Part shown: piece after piece, positions 53,757 to 62,069 of the stretch
Position numbering within the stretch: the stretch's first letter is position 1
Layout of the letters: each line of letters starts with the position of its first letter
NCBI RefSeq assembly: GCF_002367995.1
Contig: NZ_AP018207.1
Coordinates: forward strand, 2,401,083-2,465,082
Source: Calothrix brevissima NIES-22
GTDB taxonomy: Bacteria > Cyanobacteriota > Cyanobacteriia > Cyanobacteriales > Nostocaceae
Length of the DNA: 64,000 nucleotides
Reading direction: 5' to 3'
Translations under genes and position numbers: made by a program
The notes under the pieces: generated by a model
The model's database searches: none
Seen by the model: only the letters and a program-made list of their open reading frames with translations
Told to the model about the DNA's origin: nothing

Positions 53757-54719
53757 CTAACTGCTACAACCCCCACCACAACCACCACAACCGCCACCGC
53801 AAGAACTACCGCAGGAACTCCCACTGCTACAGGAACTACTACTACTGCAAGAACTACCACAGTTGCTACTGCTACAGGAACCACTGTCAGAACTGCGTTG
53901 TCTGCTATTTGTGGAAGCGAATCTTGTGGGAAAGAAAATTTTGTAATATGAATCGTAGGTAGTACCAGCTAACGCTTCTACACCAAATAATGCGACAACC
54001 AAGTTATAGTCAAATACAGAAGGGAAAGTAAATTTTAGCTTAGTTTTCGATTCAGCAAAGGTTTGTTGCAATTGTTGCAAGTAAGCTTGTCCTCGATGAC
54101 TTAAACGCGATCGCCTACTCGCAAGCCATATAATAAACATAATTGACAGGACAGCCATCACAATCAGAAACCATACATTATGCCGTCCTTTTCCTAAAGC
54201 GATTAACAATTTATAACCGCCTAAGCTGAAAATAATCGTCGCCGCAATCAAGCCAACTTTAATATTTGCTGCTTGCCATTGTTGAGCATAGAGTAATTGC
54301 TCGTTGTCTAACTGCTCCTCGTAAATTTGGCAGTAAGACTGCACTTTTGCAGCTATTGACTCTAAAGATTTGGTTCCTGGGTTAGAAGAAAAGCTAGCAA
54401 GAACCTCACGTTCTATCGGCTGTAGCTCAGATAAATTATCTTTAGCTGTGCGGCTGATTAATTGTTCCGAAACTTGTAAATAATCCCTCTGAATTAAATT
54501 CAAAATCGCTACTTTTACAACTTCTACTGCACCCGAACGTAAGTAAGCAATTTCATAGGGATCTGGTTGACTGGGAATTAATGGTAAAGATTGATTTTTT
54601 GTGGGATCTTGTACAAACCATCCACAGACGATTGTAATCAAGACAATAACACTGCCATACAACAGTAGAAAATCCGGCCCGTACATATCTGCTATAGGAT
54701 TATGTAGCAAGGCATCCAT
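53757..54719 (-). CDS. TIGR04222-like membrane protein with nine-Cys Gly/Ser tail
   Basis: A 320-residue protein. A hydrophobic span lies at 16-36. The soluble domain has YEIAYLRSGAVEVVKVAIL (54-72), the family hallmark near the start of TIGR04222 proteins. Two more spans are at 155-173 and 183-200, and a second soluble part follows. The tail (276-320) is low complexity, only Ser, Gly, Cys and little else, with Cys at 282, 287, 291, 297, 303, 307, 311, 314 and 318. TIGR04222 proteins are known to carry such tails and to occur near DUF692 genes. Inferred: the tail is the MNIO substrate and is modified on the cytosolic or outer face. Modification not shown by sequence. Confidence 0.85.
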   Translation of the reverse strand: MDALLHNPIADMYGPDFLLLYGSVIVLITIVCGWFVQDPTKNQSLPLIPSQPDPYEIAYLRSGAVEVVKVAILNLIQRDYLQVSEQLISRTAKDNLSELQPIEREVLASFSSNPGTKSLESIAAKVQSYCQIYEEQLDNEQLLYAQQWQAANIKVGLIAATIIFSLGGYKLLIALGKGRHNVWFLIVMAVLSIMFIIWLASRRSRLSHRGQAYLQQLQQTFAESKTKLKFTFPSVFDYNLVVALFGVEALAGTTYDSYYKIFFPTRFASTNSRQRSSDSGSCSSSNCGSSCSSSSSCSSGSSCGSSCGGGCGGCGGGCSS

Positions 54720-54840
54720 AAAGTTTACTCCCGATTGGCATCAATCAACTTCTGGGCTGGCAACAAAAGCCCTATGTTTATTCACGCTGATATATTTCTA
54801 CAATCCCATTCCCAAGCTTTACGGAAATATTCTAAGATAC

Positions 54841-54875
54841 TGTTGACTGTTGACTGTTGACTATTGACTATTGAC
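54841..54875. repeat. Short tandem repeat, TGTTGAC x3 then TATTGAC x2
   Basis: Five heptamers; the first three are the reverse complement of the GTCAACA unit seen at 8644 and 28914. It lies just past the stop of the K+ channel gene. Confidence 0.9.
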
Positions 54876-55661
54876 TATAGGTAACTTAGCCCCACAACTT
54901 TTACAAAACCTTGCATCTGCATCGTGAAAAGCTAAACCACAATTCGTACAAATAGTTTCTACCTGATTAGCAGTTTTTACCAATCGCTTAATTAAATCCC
55001 CAACTTGCCAAGGTATTAATGCAATCCCTGTCAAAATCATAAATACTGTGAGCCAACGCCCTAATTCTGAAGCTGGTGTGACATCACCAAAGCCTACAGT
55101 TGTCATTGTCACAATTGAGAAATATAAAGCATCTAAAAAAGTTGCAAACCCTTGGGGATTAACTGGATGTTCAACTTGATAAATTAACCCAGAATAAACA
55201 AATATAATTGCAAATAAAGTAAATAATATCCGGGCAAATATTACCCCATCTTCAGTACTGATACTACCAAAGAAAAACCTTCGATCAATAAATCTAATTA
55301 ACCTTAAAATTCTGAACCACCGCAGCAAGCGAATAAAGCTCAGATCCACTGCTCCCAAAAAGAAAGGTAAAATCGCTATTAAATCAATAATCGAGTATAA
55401 ACTCAAAAAATACTTAACCTTATTTTCCGCACTCCACAGCCGCAAGACATATTCAACGACGAAAATTATAAAAATAATAGTATCGACAATATTTAACTGA
55501 AACCGAATATTATCAGGAATATTATAAGTTTCTGCCACAAAAATTCCTGATGATAACAGCACCAACCCCGCAATAGTCAAATTAATTATTTGCCCGATTG
55601 GTGTCTCTATATCTGTTAAGTAAAATTCAGTTTTTTCTCTACTAAGTAACATATTTAACAA
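54861..55661 (-). CDS. Voltage-gated-type K+ channel with C-terminal zinc ribbon
   Basis: A 266-residue protein with a six-span channel layout. The voltage sensor S4 is LSFIRLLRWFRILRLIRFI with Arg at every third position. The pore filter is TMTTVGFGD, the K+ signature. The tail (about 232-262) reads CTNCGLAFHDADARFCKSCGAKL, a four-Cys zinc ribbon that follows the last helix. Such tails are not usual for K+ channels and may mediate assembly or sensing. Inner membrane. Its stop lies inside the heptamer repeat array at 54841-54875. Confidence 0.92.
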   Translation of the reverse strand: MLNMLLSREKTEFYLTDIETPIGQIINLTIAGLVLLSSGIFVAETYNIPDNIRFQLNIVDTIIFIIFVVEYVLRLWSAENKVKYFLSLYSIIDLIAILPFFLGAVDLSFIRLLRWFRILRLIRFIDRRFFFGSISTEDGVIFARILFTLFAIIFVYSGLIYQVEHPVNPQGFATFLDALYFSIVTMTTVGFGDVTPASELGRWLTVFMILTGIALIPWQVGDLIKRLVKTANQVETICTNCGLAFHDADARFCKSCGAKLPIVNSQ

Positions 55662-55742
55662 TTAGCTATTTTTCTAACTTGCGTAGCATAACATTGAAAA
55701 TACGGTATTCTTGACTATGATATTTCGCAACCCCACACTTAT

Positions 55743-56168
55743 ATGCAACCTGAAGACTTTATGCATTTAGCACTAATAGAAGCCAAAAAAGGTGATTCTC
55801 CTTATGGTGCAGTGATTGTCAAAGATAACGAAATCGTCGCCGTAGGTCATAATACTGTAAGACGAGATAACGATCCATCGGCTCACGCAGAAATCAATGT
55901 TATTCGTAGTTTAACAGCTAAAATTAAAAAGCCTGATTTAACAGGTTATACCATCTATACCACTGGCGAACCTTGTCCGATGTGCGCCACAGCTTGCGTT
56001 TGGAGTGGGATATCAGAAATTATCTATGGTGCTTCAATTCAAGATTTGATTTCTGTAAATCAATCACAAATTGATATTTCTTGTGAAGAAGTTATATCTA
56101 AGTCGTTTAAAAATATCAAAGTAACTAAAGGTATTTTAAAAAATGAATGTTTGGAATTATTTAAATAA
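55743..56168 (+). CDS. Nucleoside/guanine deaminase-type CDA-fold enzyme
   Basis: A 141-residue zinc hydrolase. Motifs HAEINVIR and PCPMCATAC give the HAE and PCxxC zinc site with catalytic Glu. The MQPEDFMHLALIEAKKGDSPYGAVIV start is that of the guanine deaminase/tRNA adenosine deaminase group. The short C-terminus (KNECLELFK) and size fit guanine deaminase or a related nucleoside deaminase better than TadA, but it is not certain. Plus strand, divergent from the K+ channel. Confidence 0.87.
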   Translation: MQPEDFMHLALIEAKKGDSPYGAVIVKDNEIVAVGHNTVRRDNDPSAHAEINVIRSLTAKIKKPDLTGYTIYTTGEPCPMCATACVWSGISEIIYGASIQDLISVNQSQIDISCEEVISKSFKNIKVTKGILKNECLELFK

Positions 56169-56218
56169 ACGTCGCTTGCGCTATCAACGCCAGCTACGCA
56201 GTTTATTTGACTGAAAAA

Positions 56219-56569
56219 TTACGGGTTACGAAATTCGCCGATGACTTCAATGTTACCCACAATATTATTGTTTAAATCTTCTAACTCTTCAGCAGGAATC
56301 CACCATTCTGTATGGTGAGATGCACCTACTTGATGAATGTCGTATTTATCCATGAATAACTTTTTAACTTGAAAGCGGGTAACATAACCTACCCCGCTAT
56401 CCCTCACATTCCATTTAGTAGCAATTTCCTGAGCATATTGCTCGTTAGTAACTGGGTAAAAAATCGGCTGTTCTGGTAATCTTGGCGGCCATTTAGTGTA
56501 ACCGCTTTGTTTCACTAATTCTAATTCTTTTGGGCCTGTAGGACGATATAAGGTTACAGTTTCATCCAT
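56219..56569 (-). CDS. Small protein annotated elsewhere as ADP-ribosylation/crystallin J1-like
   Basis: About 116 residues from the ATG at 56569; nineteen further codons upstream look like non-coding leader. Key segments TLYRPTGPKELELVKQSG, WPPRLPEQPIFYPV, GVGYVTRFQVKKLFM and HHTEWWIPAEELEDLN match a widespread small protein family that is often labelled ADP-ribosylation/crystallin J1, although no real link to that activity is known to me. Soluble. Its stop lies just downstream of the deaminase gene, convergent. Function unknown. Confidence 0.75.
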   Translation of the reverse strand: MDETVTLYRPTGPKELELVKQSGYTKWPPRLPEQPIFYPVTNEQYAQEIATKWNVRDSGVGYVTRFQVKKLFMDKYDIHQVGASHHTEWWIPAEELEDLNNNIVGNIEVIGEFRNP

Positions 56570-56640
56570 ATTAATTATTATATAAAATCTCTTAAATAAG
56601 TTAGATTTTATTACTGAATATTTCAACTCTTAATTTAAGT

Positions 56641-57303
56641 TTAATCAGACTCATTTAAATAAGATAAATATGTATTAGCAAAAATTGCTGCTTGAGTGCG
56701 ATCGCGTAAATTTAGCCGATTTAACATATTTGTAACATGGTTCTTCACCGTCCCCTCAGAAATGTAAAGTTGTTTAGCAATTTCGCGGTTACTCGCACCT
56801 TGCGCAATTAACCGTAAAACCTCTTTCTCTCTCGGAGTTAATTCTGCTAAACTCGGCGGTATAGGTGGTGATTGAGTTGCTTCTAAACTGGGAAACTGAG
56901 TTAACAATTTTTGGACGATTCCCGGCCCTAGTTGAGTATAACCTTTATCTACAGCACGAATAGCTTCAGCTAATTCTTCTGAAGGGGTATCTTTCAATAA
57001 ATAACCCATCGCGCCATTTTGGAGTGCAGCTTTCACATATTCATCATCATCAAAAGTAGTTAATACTAAAATCTTAATATTAATAAACCGCTTGTGAATT
57101 TCTCGCGTAGCTGCAACACCATCCATAATTGGCATTCTCATATCCATTAATACTACATCTGGCTGTACTTGCTCAATTAATTTCAGCGCCATTTCTCCAT
57201 TTTCCGCTTCTCCGACTATTTCTAAATCTGCTTCTAGTTCTAATAATGCTTTTAATCCTTGACGAATTAAACTTTGGTCGTCTACCAGTAATACTTTAAT
57301 CAT
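56641..57303 (-). CDS. NarL/FixJ-type response regulator
   Basis: A 220-residue two-domain regulator. The receiver has VDDQ, phospho-acceptor Asp in [13 protein letters not shown] and Lys in YLLKDTP. The HTH has [19 protein letters not shown] and [14 protein letters not shown], a LuxR-type DNA-binding helix pair. It overlaps the upstream kinase gene by 4 bp, so the two are made together. It probably controls the divergent Spy-like gene and its own promoter, by analogy with envelope-stress systems (inference). Confidence 0.94.
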   Translation of the reverse strand: MIKVLLVDDQSLIRQGLKALLELEADLEIVGEAENGEMALKLIEQVQPDVVLMDMRMPIMDGVAATREIHKRFINIKILVLTTFDDDEYVKAALQNGAMGYLLKDTPSEELAEAIRAVDKGYTQLGPGIVQKLLTQFPSLEATQSPPIPPSLAELTPREKEVLRLIAQGASNREIAKQLYISEGTVKNHVTNMLNRLNLRDRTQAAIFANTYLSYLNESD

Positions 57304-58535
57304 CTACTTAACCTAATATGCGGGATATCAACTATAATTTTACAACCCTGTCCAGGAGTACTGATAATATTAAATACACCACTCACAGCTAAAGCGCGAT
57401 CGCGCATACTCTGCAAGCCAAAACCAGTAGTATTTTGCCGAAAATCAAAGCCTACACCATTATCCTGCACAATTAAACGTAAATTTCTCTGACTTTCTTC
57501 AATTTCTATCCTAACTTCTGTTGCTTTCGCATATTTAGAAATATTCGTCAACGATTCTTGGAGAATGCGATAAATCGTAGTTTTCAGTTCATTAGAAAGA
57601 GAAGTTTCTAAATTAATGACACAAATTGGTGAAAAACCATTTGCATGTTGGAAATCGTCTAATAATCCGGGAATCGCCTGTTCTAAAGATTTCTCTTGCA
57701 AAGGATGAGAACGCATAGTAGAGACAGATTGTCTGACATCTTGTAAAGCTTTAGAACCTAATTCTTTTGCTCTGACTAAAAAACTGTGAGCTTTACTAGG
57801 GTTAGATTGGGAAAGTTTTAAAGCAGTTTCTAACTGTAAATTTAAAGCAGTTAGTGAATGTCCTAAAGAATCATGAATTTCTCTAGCAATTCGGTTACGT
57901 TCTTCTAAAGTTGCTTGATTTTCAATCCTCACAGCATATTGACGTAGCTTTTCATTTGCCAGCGCCAATTCTTCCCGACTTTGACGTTCCGATAATACTG
58001 TATTCATCAATAGTAAAACGAAAATTAAACTTAAACCAAATAATAAAGATAAACTCAAAGTAAAATATTGAAAGCGTTCTAAAGCTTGCGGTGATAGCGG
58101 AAAATTGTGTAAGCGCCGTTTGAGTGTCAGCAAAAATAAAATAAACGAAATAGCCGTGACTACCAAACGTCCTGGTAAATTAAAAATTAAGCAACTGCGA
58201 GTTACTAAAATAATATAGATAAAAGGAAATAAACGTGAAATTCTGCCACCAATAAACCCAGTAATTAAAATTAAAACTATTTCTGCAGCAGTATAGATAA
58301 CTTTCATGATTTGACTACCAGTTGGTAATCTTAAACCCATTAAACCAAAAATAATTAAACAACCAGTAGAAATAATTAAATTTTCTGGTGTGAGTTCGGG
58401 AAACCTAGCAGCAAATCGCGGTGGTGGTGCAGGATTTGGCATCACAGCCGTTATAGTAGCGATCGCTAATAATATCCACTCTAAATAAAGTAAAAATTTA
58501 AAAGGGTGATTGTGAAATTGAATAGAACGTTTCAT
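57300..58535 (-). CDS. Sensor histidine kinase, HisKA_3 type
   Basis: A 411-residue kinase. The N-terminal part has about five or six spans (15-185) with no large periplasmic loop, like membrane-stress sensors of the DesK/LiaS group. A short coiled linker ([16 protein letters not shown]) precedes the H-box [19 protein letters not shown] with phospho-accepting His. The ATP site has [11 protein letters not shown] and [11 protein letters not shown]. It overlaps the response regulator start by 4 bp. The divergent Spy-like gene lies 232 bp away. Signal unknown. Confidence 0.93.
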   Translation of the reverse strand: MKRSIQFHNHPFKFLLYLEWILLAIATITAVMPNPAPPPRFAARFPELTPENLIISTGCLIIFGLMGLRLPTGSQIMKVIYTAAEIVLILITGFIGGRISRLFPFIYIILVTRSCLIFNLPGRLVVTAISFILFLLTLKRRLHNFPLSPQALERFQYFTLSLSLLFGLSLIFVLLLMNTVLSERQSREELALANEKLRQYAVRIENQATLEERNRIAREIHDSLGHSLTALNLQLETALKLSQSNPSKAHSFLVRAKELGSKALQDVRQSVSTMRSHPLQEKSLEQAIPGLLDDFQHANGFSPICVINLETSLSNELKTTIYRILQESLTNISKYAKATEVRIEIEESQRNLRLIVQDNGVGFDFRQNTTGFGLQSMRDRALAVSGVFNIISTPGQGCKIIVDIPHIRLSR

Positions 58536-58767
58536 ATAGGTAATTTGACGTAAATATATATCACTAATGCAGATTTTACCCTCTGCCTTTCTGCACTCAG
58601 GAATTTTATCAGCCTAGTTTAAATTACCTTGGTTGACTAGTATTATTGCTCACAAATGAATAATGACTAAAGTCATGGTTATAGTCGTGACTTTCTCCCC
58701 ATGTGATTTTTGGTCATGAGTTCTTATGATGGTGACATCAAACAGCAAACCACACACGAGGTCATCC

Positions 58768-59337
58768 ATGAAAGCTCAAAAATTATCATTACTAGCTGGT
58801 GCGATCGCTTTAACTTTAACAGCTATTCCTTTTACCGCTCAAGCCCAACGCGCTGGTGGTTCACACTTCAAAGTCGCACAAGCCACAAACCAACAAACTC
58901 CACGTAAAGGAGGTTGGGCAGAATTAGGATTAACAGATACACAAAAAACCCAAATTCAAGCCATTAAACGCGATACCCGCAACCAAATAGAACAAATTGT
59001 TCTTAGTAGAGTAAACCTCACCCAAGAACAAAGAGCTAAATTAAATGAATTAAAAGCACAAAGAGATCAAAATCAACAAGCTCCGCGTCAAAGAGGTGAG
59101 CGTGGTAAAAAAGGAGCTTTTGCGGCGCTAAATCTAACTGAAGAGCAAAAAACCCAACTTAAGCAAGTAATGCAATCTGCTGAAGTTAGACAAATCATGG
59201 AGTCATCGCAACAAAAAATTCAAGCACTCCTCACTCCCGAACAACAGCAAAAAATGCAACAATTTCGCGAAAATGCACGCGCACGTTGGCAACAAAGACA
59301 ACAACAACGCAATCCTAACCAAGGTACACAACGATAG
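58768..59337 (+). CDS. Spy/CpxP-like periplasmic LTxxQ protein
   Basis: About 189 residues from the ATG at 58768, which has GAGG 6 nt before it; the frame is open 14 codons further but those lack an SD. The signal peptide is KAQKLSLLAGAIALTLTAIP with a cut after AQA near residue 26. The mature chain has four LTxxQ segments (LTDTQKTQ, LTQEQRAK, LTEEQKTQ, LTPEQQQK) and a Gln/Arg-rich tail, as in Spy/CpxP. It should be a periplasmic chaperone or stress sensor. Divergent from a two-component pair that may regulate it. Confidence 0.87.
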   Translation: MKAQKLSLLAGAIALTLTAIPFTAQAQRAGGSHFKVAQATNQQTPRKGGWAELGLTDTQKTQIQAIKRDTRNQIEQIVLSRVNLTQEQRAKLNELKAQRDQNQQAPRQRGERGKKGAFAALNLTEEQKTQLKQVMQSAEVRQIMESSQQKIQALLTPEQQQKMQQFRENARARWQQRQQQRNPNQGTQR

Positions 59338-59474
59338 GGTGAAAAATGGGCATGGGGCATTGGGGGAGCCAGTGCGTGAGCTTTTCACACTCATACTCAA
59401 CAACGCCAAAATCCAAAATATTTATGCAAGAAGTTTTATAAACCGCAAAATCTTGAATCTGGCATGAAAATTAG

Positions 59475-59502
59475 CAACCCCACCCTAAATAGAGTGGGGT
59501 TG
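59475..59502 (+). terminator. 9-bp hairpin plus T tract after the Spy-like gene
   Basis: CAACCCCAC (59475-59483) and GTGGGGTTG (59494-59502) pair perfectly around a 10-nt loop and are followed by TTTTCTTA. It is GC-rich and well placed for plus-strand termination, and may also end the convergent hemL transcript. Confidence 0.8.
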
Positions 59503-59593
59503 TTTTCTTAACAGCAAGACTTTTATCTAGCAGGAATTATAAACCATGCATAACAGGAAGAAAATTTTTCTTCCCTAGCTCCTCACATCTAGC

Positions 59594-60892
59594 CTACAAA
59601 CTAGATAGCACTTCCCGCGCCACAGCTATAGTCTGCTCAATATCTTCGTCAGTATGAGCCAAAGAAGTAAATCCAGCTTCAAACTGAGAAGGAGCTAGAT
59701 AAATACCCCGCTCTAACATACCGCGATGGAAACGTCCAAATTTCGCTGTATCGGAGCTTTTTGCATCTTCGTAGTTATGCACCGGGCCAGCTGTAAAGAA
59801 TAAGCCAAACATAGCGCTAATATGACCGCCACAAGCCGCATGACCGGTTTCTTGAGCGACTTGCAACAAGCCATCGGCTAGCTTTTGGGTGATTTTTTCC
59901 AAATACTCATAAGTACCTGGTTTTTGCAGCAATTCTAGGGTTTTAATTCCTGCTGTCATCGCCAAAGGATTACCAGACAAAGTTCCCGCTTGATAAACAG
60001 GGCCAGCTGGGGCAATCATGGACATGATATCGCGACGACCGCCATAAGCACCCACTGGTAAACCACCACCAATGACTTTACCCAAGGTAGTTAAATCGGG
60101 GGTAATGCCAAATTTCTCTTGCGCGCCACCATAAGCGATGCGGAAGCCTGTCATGACTTCGTCAAAGACTAATAAAGCCCCATGCTCTTGGGTAAGTTCT
60201 CTTAACCCTTCCAAGAAACCAGCATCGGGAGTAATAAACCCAGCATTACCGACAACTGGCTCTAAAATTACTCCAGCAATTTGATCGGGGTTTTCGGCAA
60301 ATAAAGCTTTAACAGCTTCTAAATCGTTGAAAGGCGCGGTTAAAGTATTGACAGTTGCTGATTTAGGTACGCCTGGGGAATCGGGTAAGCCAAGGGTAGC
60401 TACACCAGATCCCGCCTTGACTAGAAACATATCGGCGTGCCCGTGATAGCAGCCTTCAAACTTGATGATTTTTTCCCGATTTGTAAACGCCCGCATCAGC
60501 CGCAGCACAGCCATACAAGCTTCTGTCCCAGAATTGACAAATCTGACCATTTCAATACTGGGTACGGCATCAATCACCATTTCTGCGAGCACATTTTCTA
60601 AGGCAGAAGGCGCACCAAAGCTTGTGCCTTTTTCTAAGGCTTCATGAAGGGCTGCAATCACTTCTGGATGAGCATGGCCACAAATCGCCGGCCCCCAAGT
60701 ACCCACGTAGTCAATGTATTGGTTGCCGTCTACATCCCAAATGTATGCGCCTTTAACGCGATCAAAAACAATTGGTTGTCCACCTACTGATTTGAATGCA
60801 CGCACGGGAGAACTAACGCCTCCGGGCATAAGATTTTGAGCAGCAGCGAAGATTTCTTGTGATTTGGTTGTTTTAATCGTCGTATTTACCAA
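59594..60892 (-). CDS. hemL: Glutamate-1-semialdehyde 2,1-aminomutase
   Basis: A 432-residue PLP enzyme of tetrapyrrole synthesis that converts glutamate-1-semialdehyde to 5-aminolevulinate, the first committed precursor of heme and chlorophyll in cyanobacteria. Landmarks: [55 protein letters not shown], the PLP Lys in [17 protein letters not shown], and [14 protein letters not shown]. Full length. It is divergent from the ChaB-family gene. No other tetrapyrrole gene lies beside it. Confidence 0.97.
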   Translation of the reverse strand: MVNTTIKTTKSQEIFAAAQNLMPGGVSSPVRAFKSVGGQPIVFDRVKGAYIWDVDGNQYIDYVGTWGPAICGHAHPEVIAALHEALEKGTSFGAPSALENVLAEMVIDAVPSIEMVRFVNSGTEACMAVLRLMRAFTNREKIIKFEGCYHGHADMFLVKAGSGVATLGLPDSPGVPKSATVNTLTAPFNDLEAVKALFAENPDQIAGVILEPVVGNAGFITPDAGFLEGLRELTQEHGALLVFDEVMTGFRIAYGGAQEKFGITPDLTTLGKVIGGGLPVGAYGGRRDIMSMIAPAGPVYQAGTLSGNPLAMTAGIKTLELLQKPGTYEYLEKITQKLADGLLQVAQETGHAACGGHISAMFGLFFTAGPVHNYEDAKSSDTAKFGRFHRGMLERGIYLAPSQFEAGFTSLAHTDEDIEQTIAVAREVLSSL

Positions 60893-60999
60893 GGTTCTCT
60901 CCTAAATCAGTGGCAATAAAAAGCTCTATCTCAGGATAGGGTGAAAAACTGCTTAGAACATCTATCGTATAGAATTATAGGAACCAAAAAAATAACGTT

Positions 61000-61188
61000 A
61001 TGTTATACAAGTCAAATCAAGACTTGCCTTTAGAAATTAGAAATCGATTGCCTGAATCATACCAAGATATTTACCGAGCGGCGTTTAACTCGGCAATTCA
61101 TTGGTATGGTGAAGCTACAAAGGCGCATCAAGTCGCTTTAAGTGCAGTTAAAATGCAGTCTGCTATGGATAAAAAGGTTCTCGTTTAA
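61000..61188 (+). CDS. ChaB-family small protein
   Basis: A 62-residue protein with the ChaB pattern DLPLEIRNRLPESYQDIYRAAFNSAIHWYG. The Pro and Tyr positions match the family, which was named for the cation transport region of E. coli but has no proven reaction. The short C-terminus (QSAMDKKVLV) follows. Plus strand, divergent from hemL and 100 bp before hisIE. Confidence 0.85.
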   Translation: MLYKSNQDLPLEIRNRLPESYQDIYRAAFNSAIHWYGEATKAHQVALSAVKMQSAMDKKVLV

Positions 61189-61288
61189 GAGAACATCAGC
61201 AGCTGCAATTACGAAAAGCGTATCAGATGCCCTATTGAGAATGGTATCGTGAATCAATGAATCATTCTCACTGAAAAAATTAGCTGGT

Positions 61289-61939
61289 ATGTCTTCTACA
61301 GAACCCAATTCATTACACCACGCCATCCCTGTGGAAAAAATTAAATATGATGCGCAAGGTTTAGTGCCAGCAATCGTCCAAGATTATCTTGATGGCACCG
61401 TCTTAATGATGGCGTGGATGAATCGGGAGTCTTTACAACAAACTTTAGCAACTGGAGAAACTTGGTTTTGGAGTCGTTCCCGTCAGGAATTCTGGCACAA
61501 AGGAGCGACTTCTGGTCATATCCAGAAGGTACACAGTATCCGTTATGACTGTGATAGCGATGCCCTCCTCATCGGTGTAGAACAGATAGGAGATGTGGCT
61601 TGTCATACGGGAGAACGTAGTTGCTTTCATCAAGTGGAAGGACAAATTGTGGCACCACCAGGAGATACATTGTCACAATTATTTCAGGTAATCTGCGATC
61701 GCCGCGATCGCCCTACAGAAAATTCCTACACTTGTCAGCTATTTGCCGGCGGCGATAACAAAATTTTGAAAAAGATAGGCGAAGAAACGGCTGAAGTAGT
61801 CATGGCTTTTAAAGATGATGATGCCGATGCGATCGCAGGAGAAGTCGCAGATTTGCTCTACCATACTCTAGTTGCTTTAGCACATCATAAAGTCGATGTC
61901 AAGGAAGTTTACCGGAAGTTACAAAAACGCCGACGGTAA
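61289..61939 (+). CDS. hisIE: Bifunctional phosphoribosyl-AMP cyclohydrolase/phosphoribosyl-ATP pyrophosphohydrolase
   Basis: A 216-residue fusion catalysing two steps of histidine synthesis. The HisI half (residues 12-115) has [30 protein letters not shown] and the zinc site region [13 protein letters not shown] with CHTGERSCF. The HisE half (about 120-210) has [29 protein letters not shown] and [13 protein letters not shown] with the acidic cluster. Full length, cytosolic. Not in a his operon here, as is normal in cyanobacteria. Confidence 0.96.
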   Translation: MSSTEPNSLHHAIPVEKIKYDAQGLVPAIVQDYLDGTVLMMAWMNRESLQQTLATGETWFWSRSRQEFWHKGATSGHIQKVHSIRYDCDSDALLIGVEQIGDVACHTGERSCFHQVEGQIVAPPGDTLSQLFQVICDRRDRPTENSYTCQLFAGGDNKILKKIGEETAEVVMAFKDDDADAIAGEVADLLYHTLVALAHHKVDVKEVYRKLQKRRR

Positions 61940-61970
61940 ACATGAGTGCGATCGCAGAAGGGAAGGGAAG

Positions 61971-62015
61971 GAGGACAAGGGGGACAAGGAGGACAAGGAG
62001 GACAAGGAGGACAAG
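61971..62015. repeat. 9-bp minisatellite, GAGGACAAG x5
   Basis: Five copies (one GGGGACAAG). It is the reverse complement of the TCCTCCTTG family at 10451-10536. Directly after it, about 62031-62071, ATGCCCC-type heptamers occur. Confidence 0.95.
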
Positions 62016-62069
62016 GTAGATAATTATCAATGCTCAATGCCCCATGCCCAATGCCCCATGCCCCATGCC

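Noticed and set aside
53699-53962. His/Asn-rich and Thr-rich plus-strand frames
   Set aside because: They are antisense shadows of the Ser/Gly/Cys tail of the TIGR04222-like gene; the repeats come from that low-complexity DNA.
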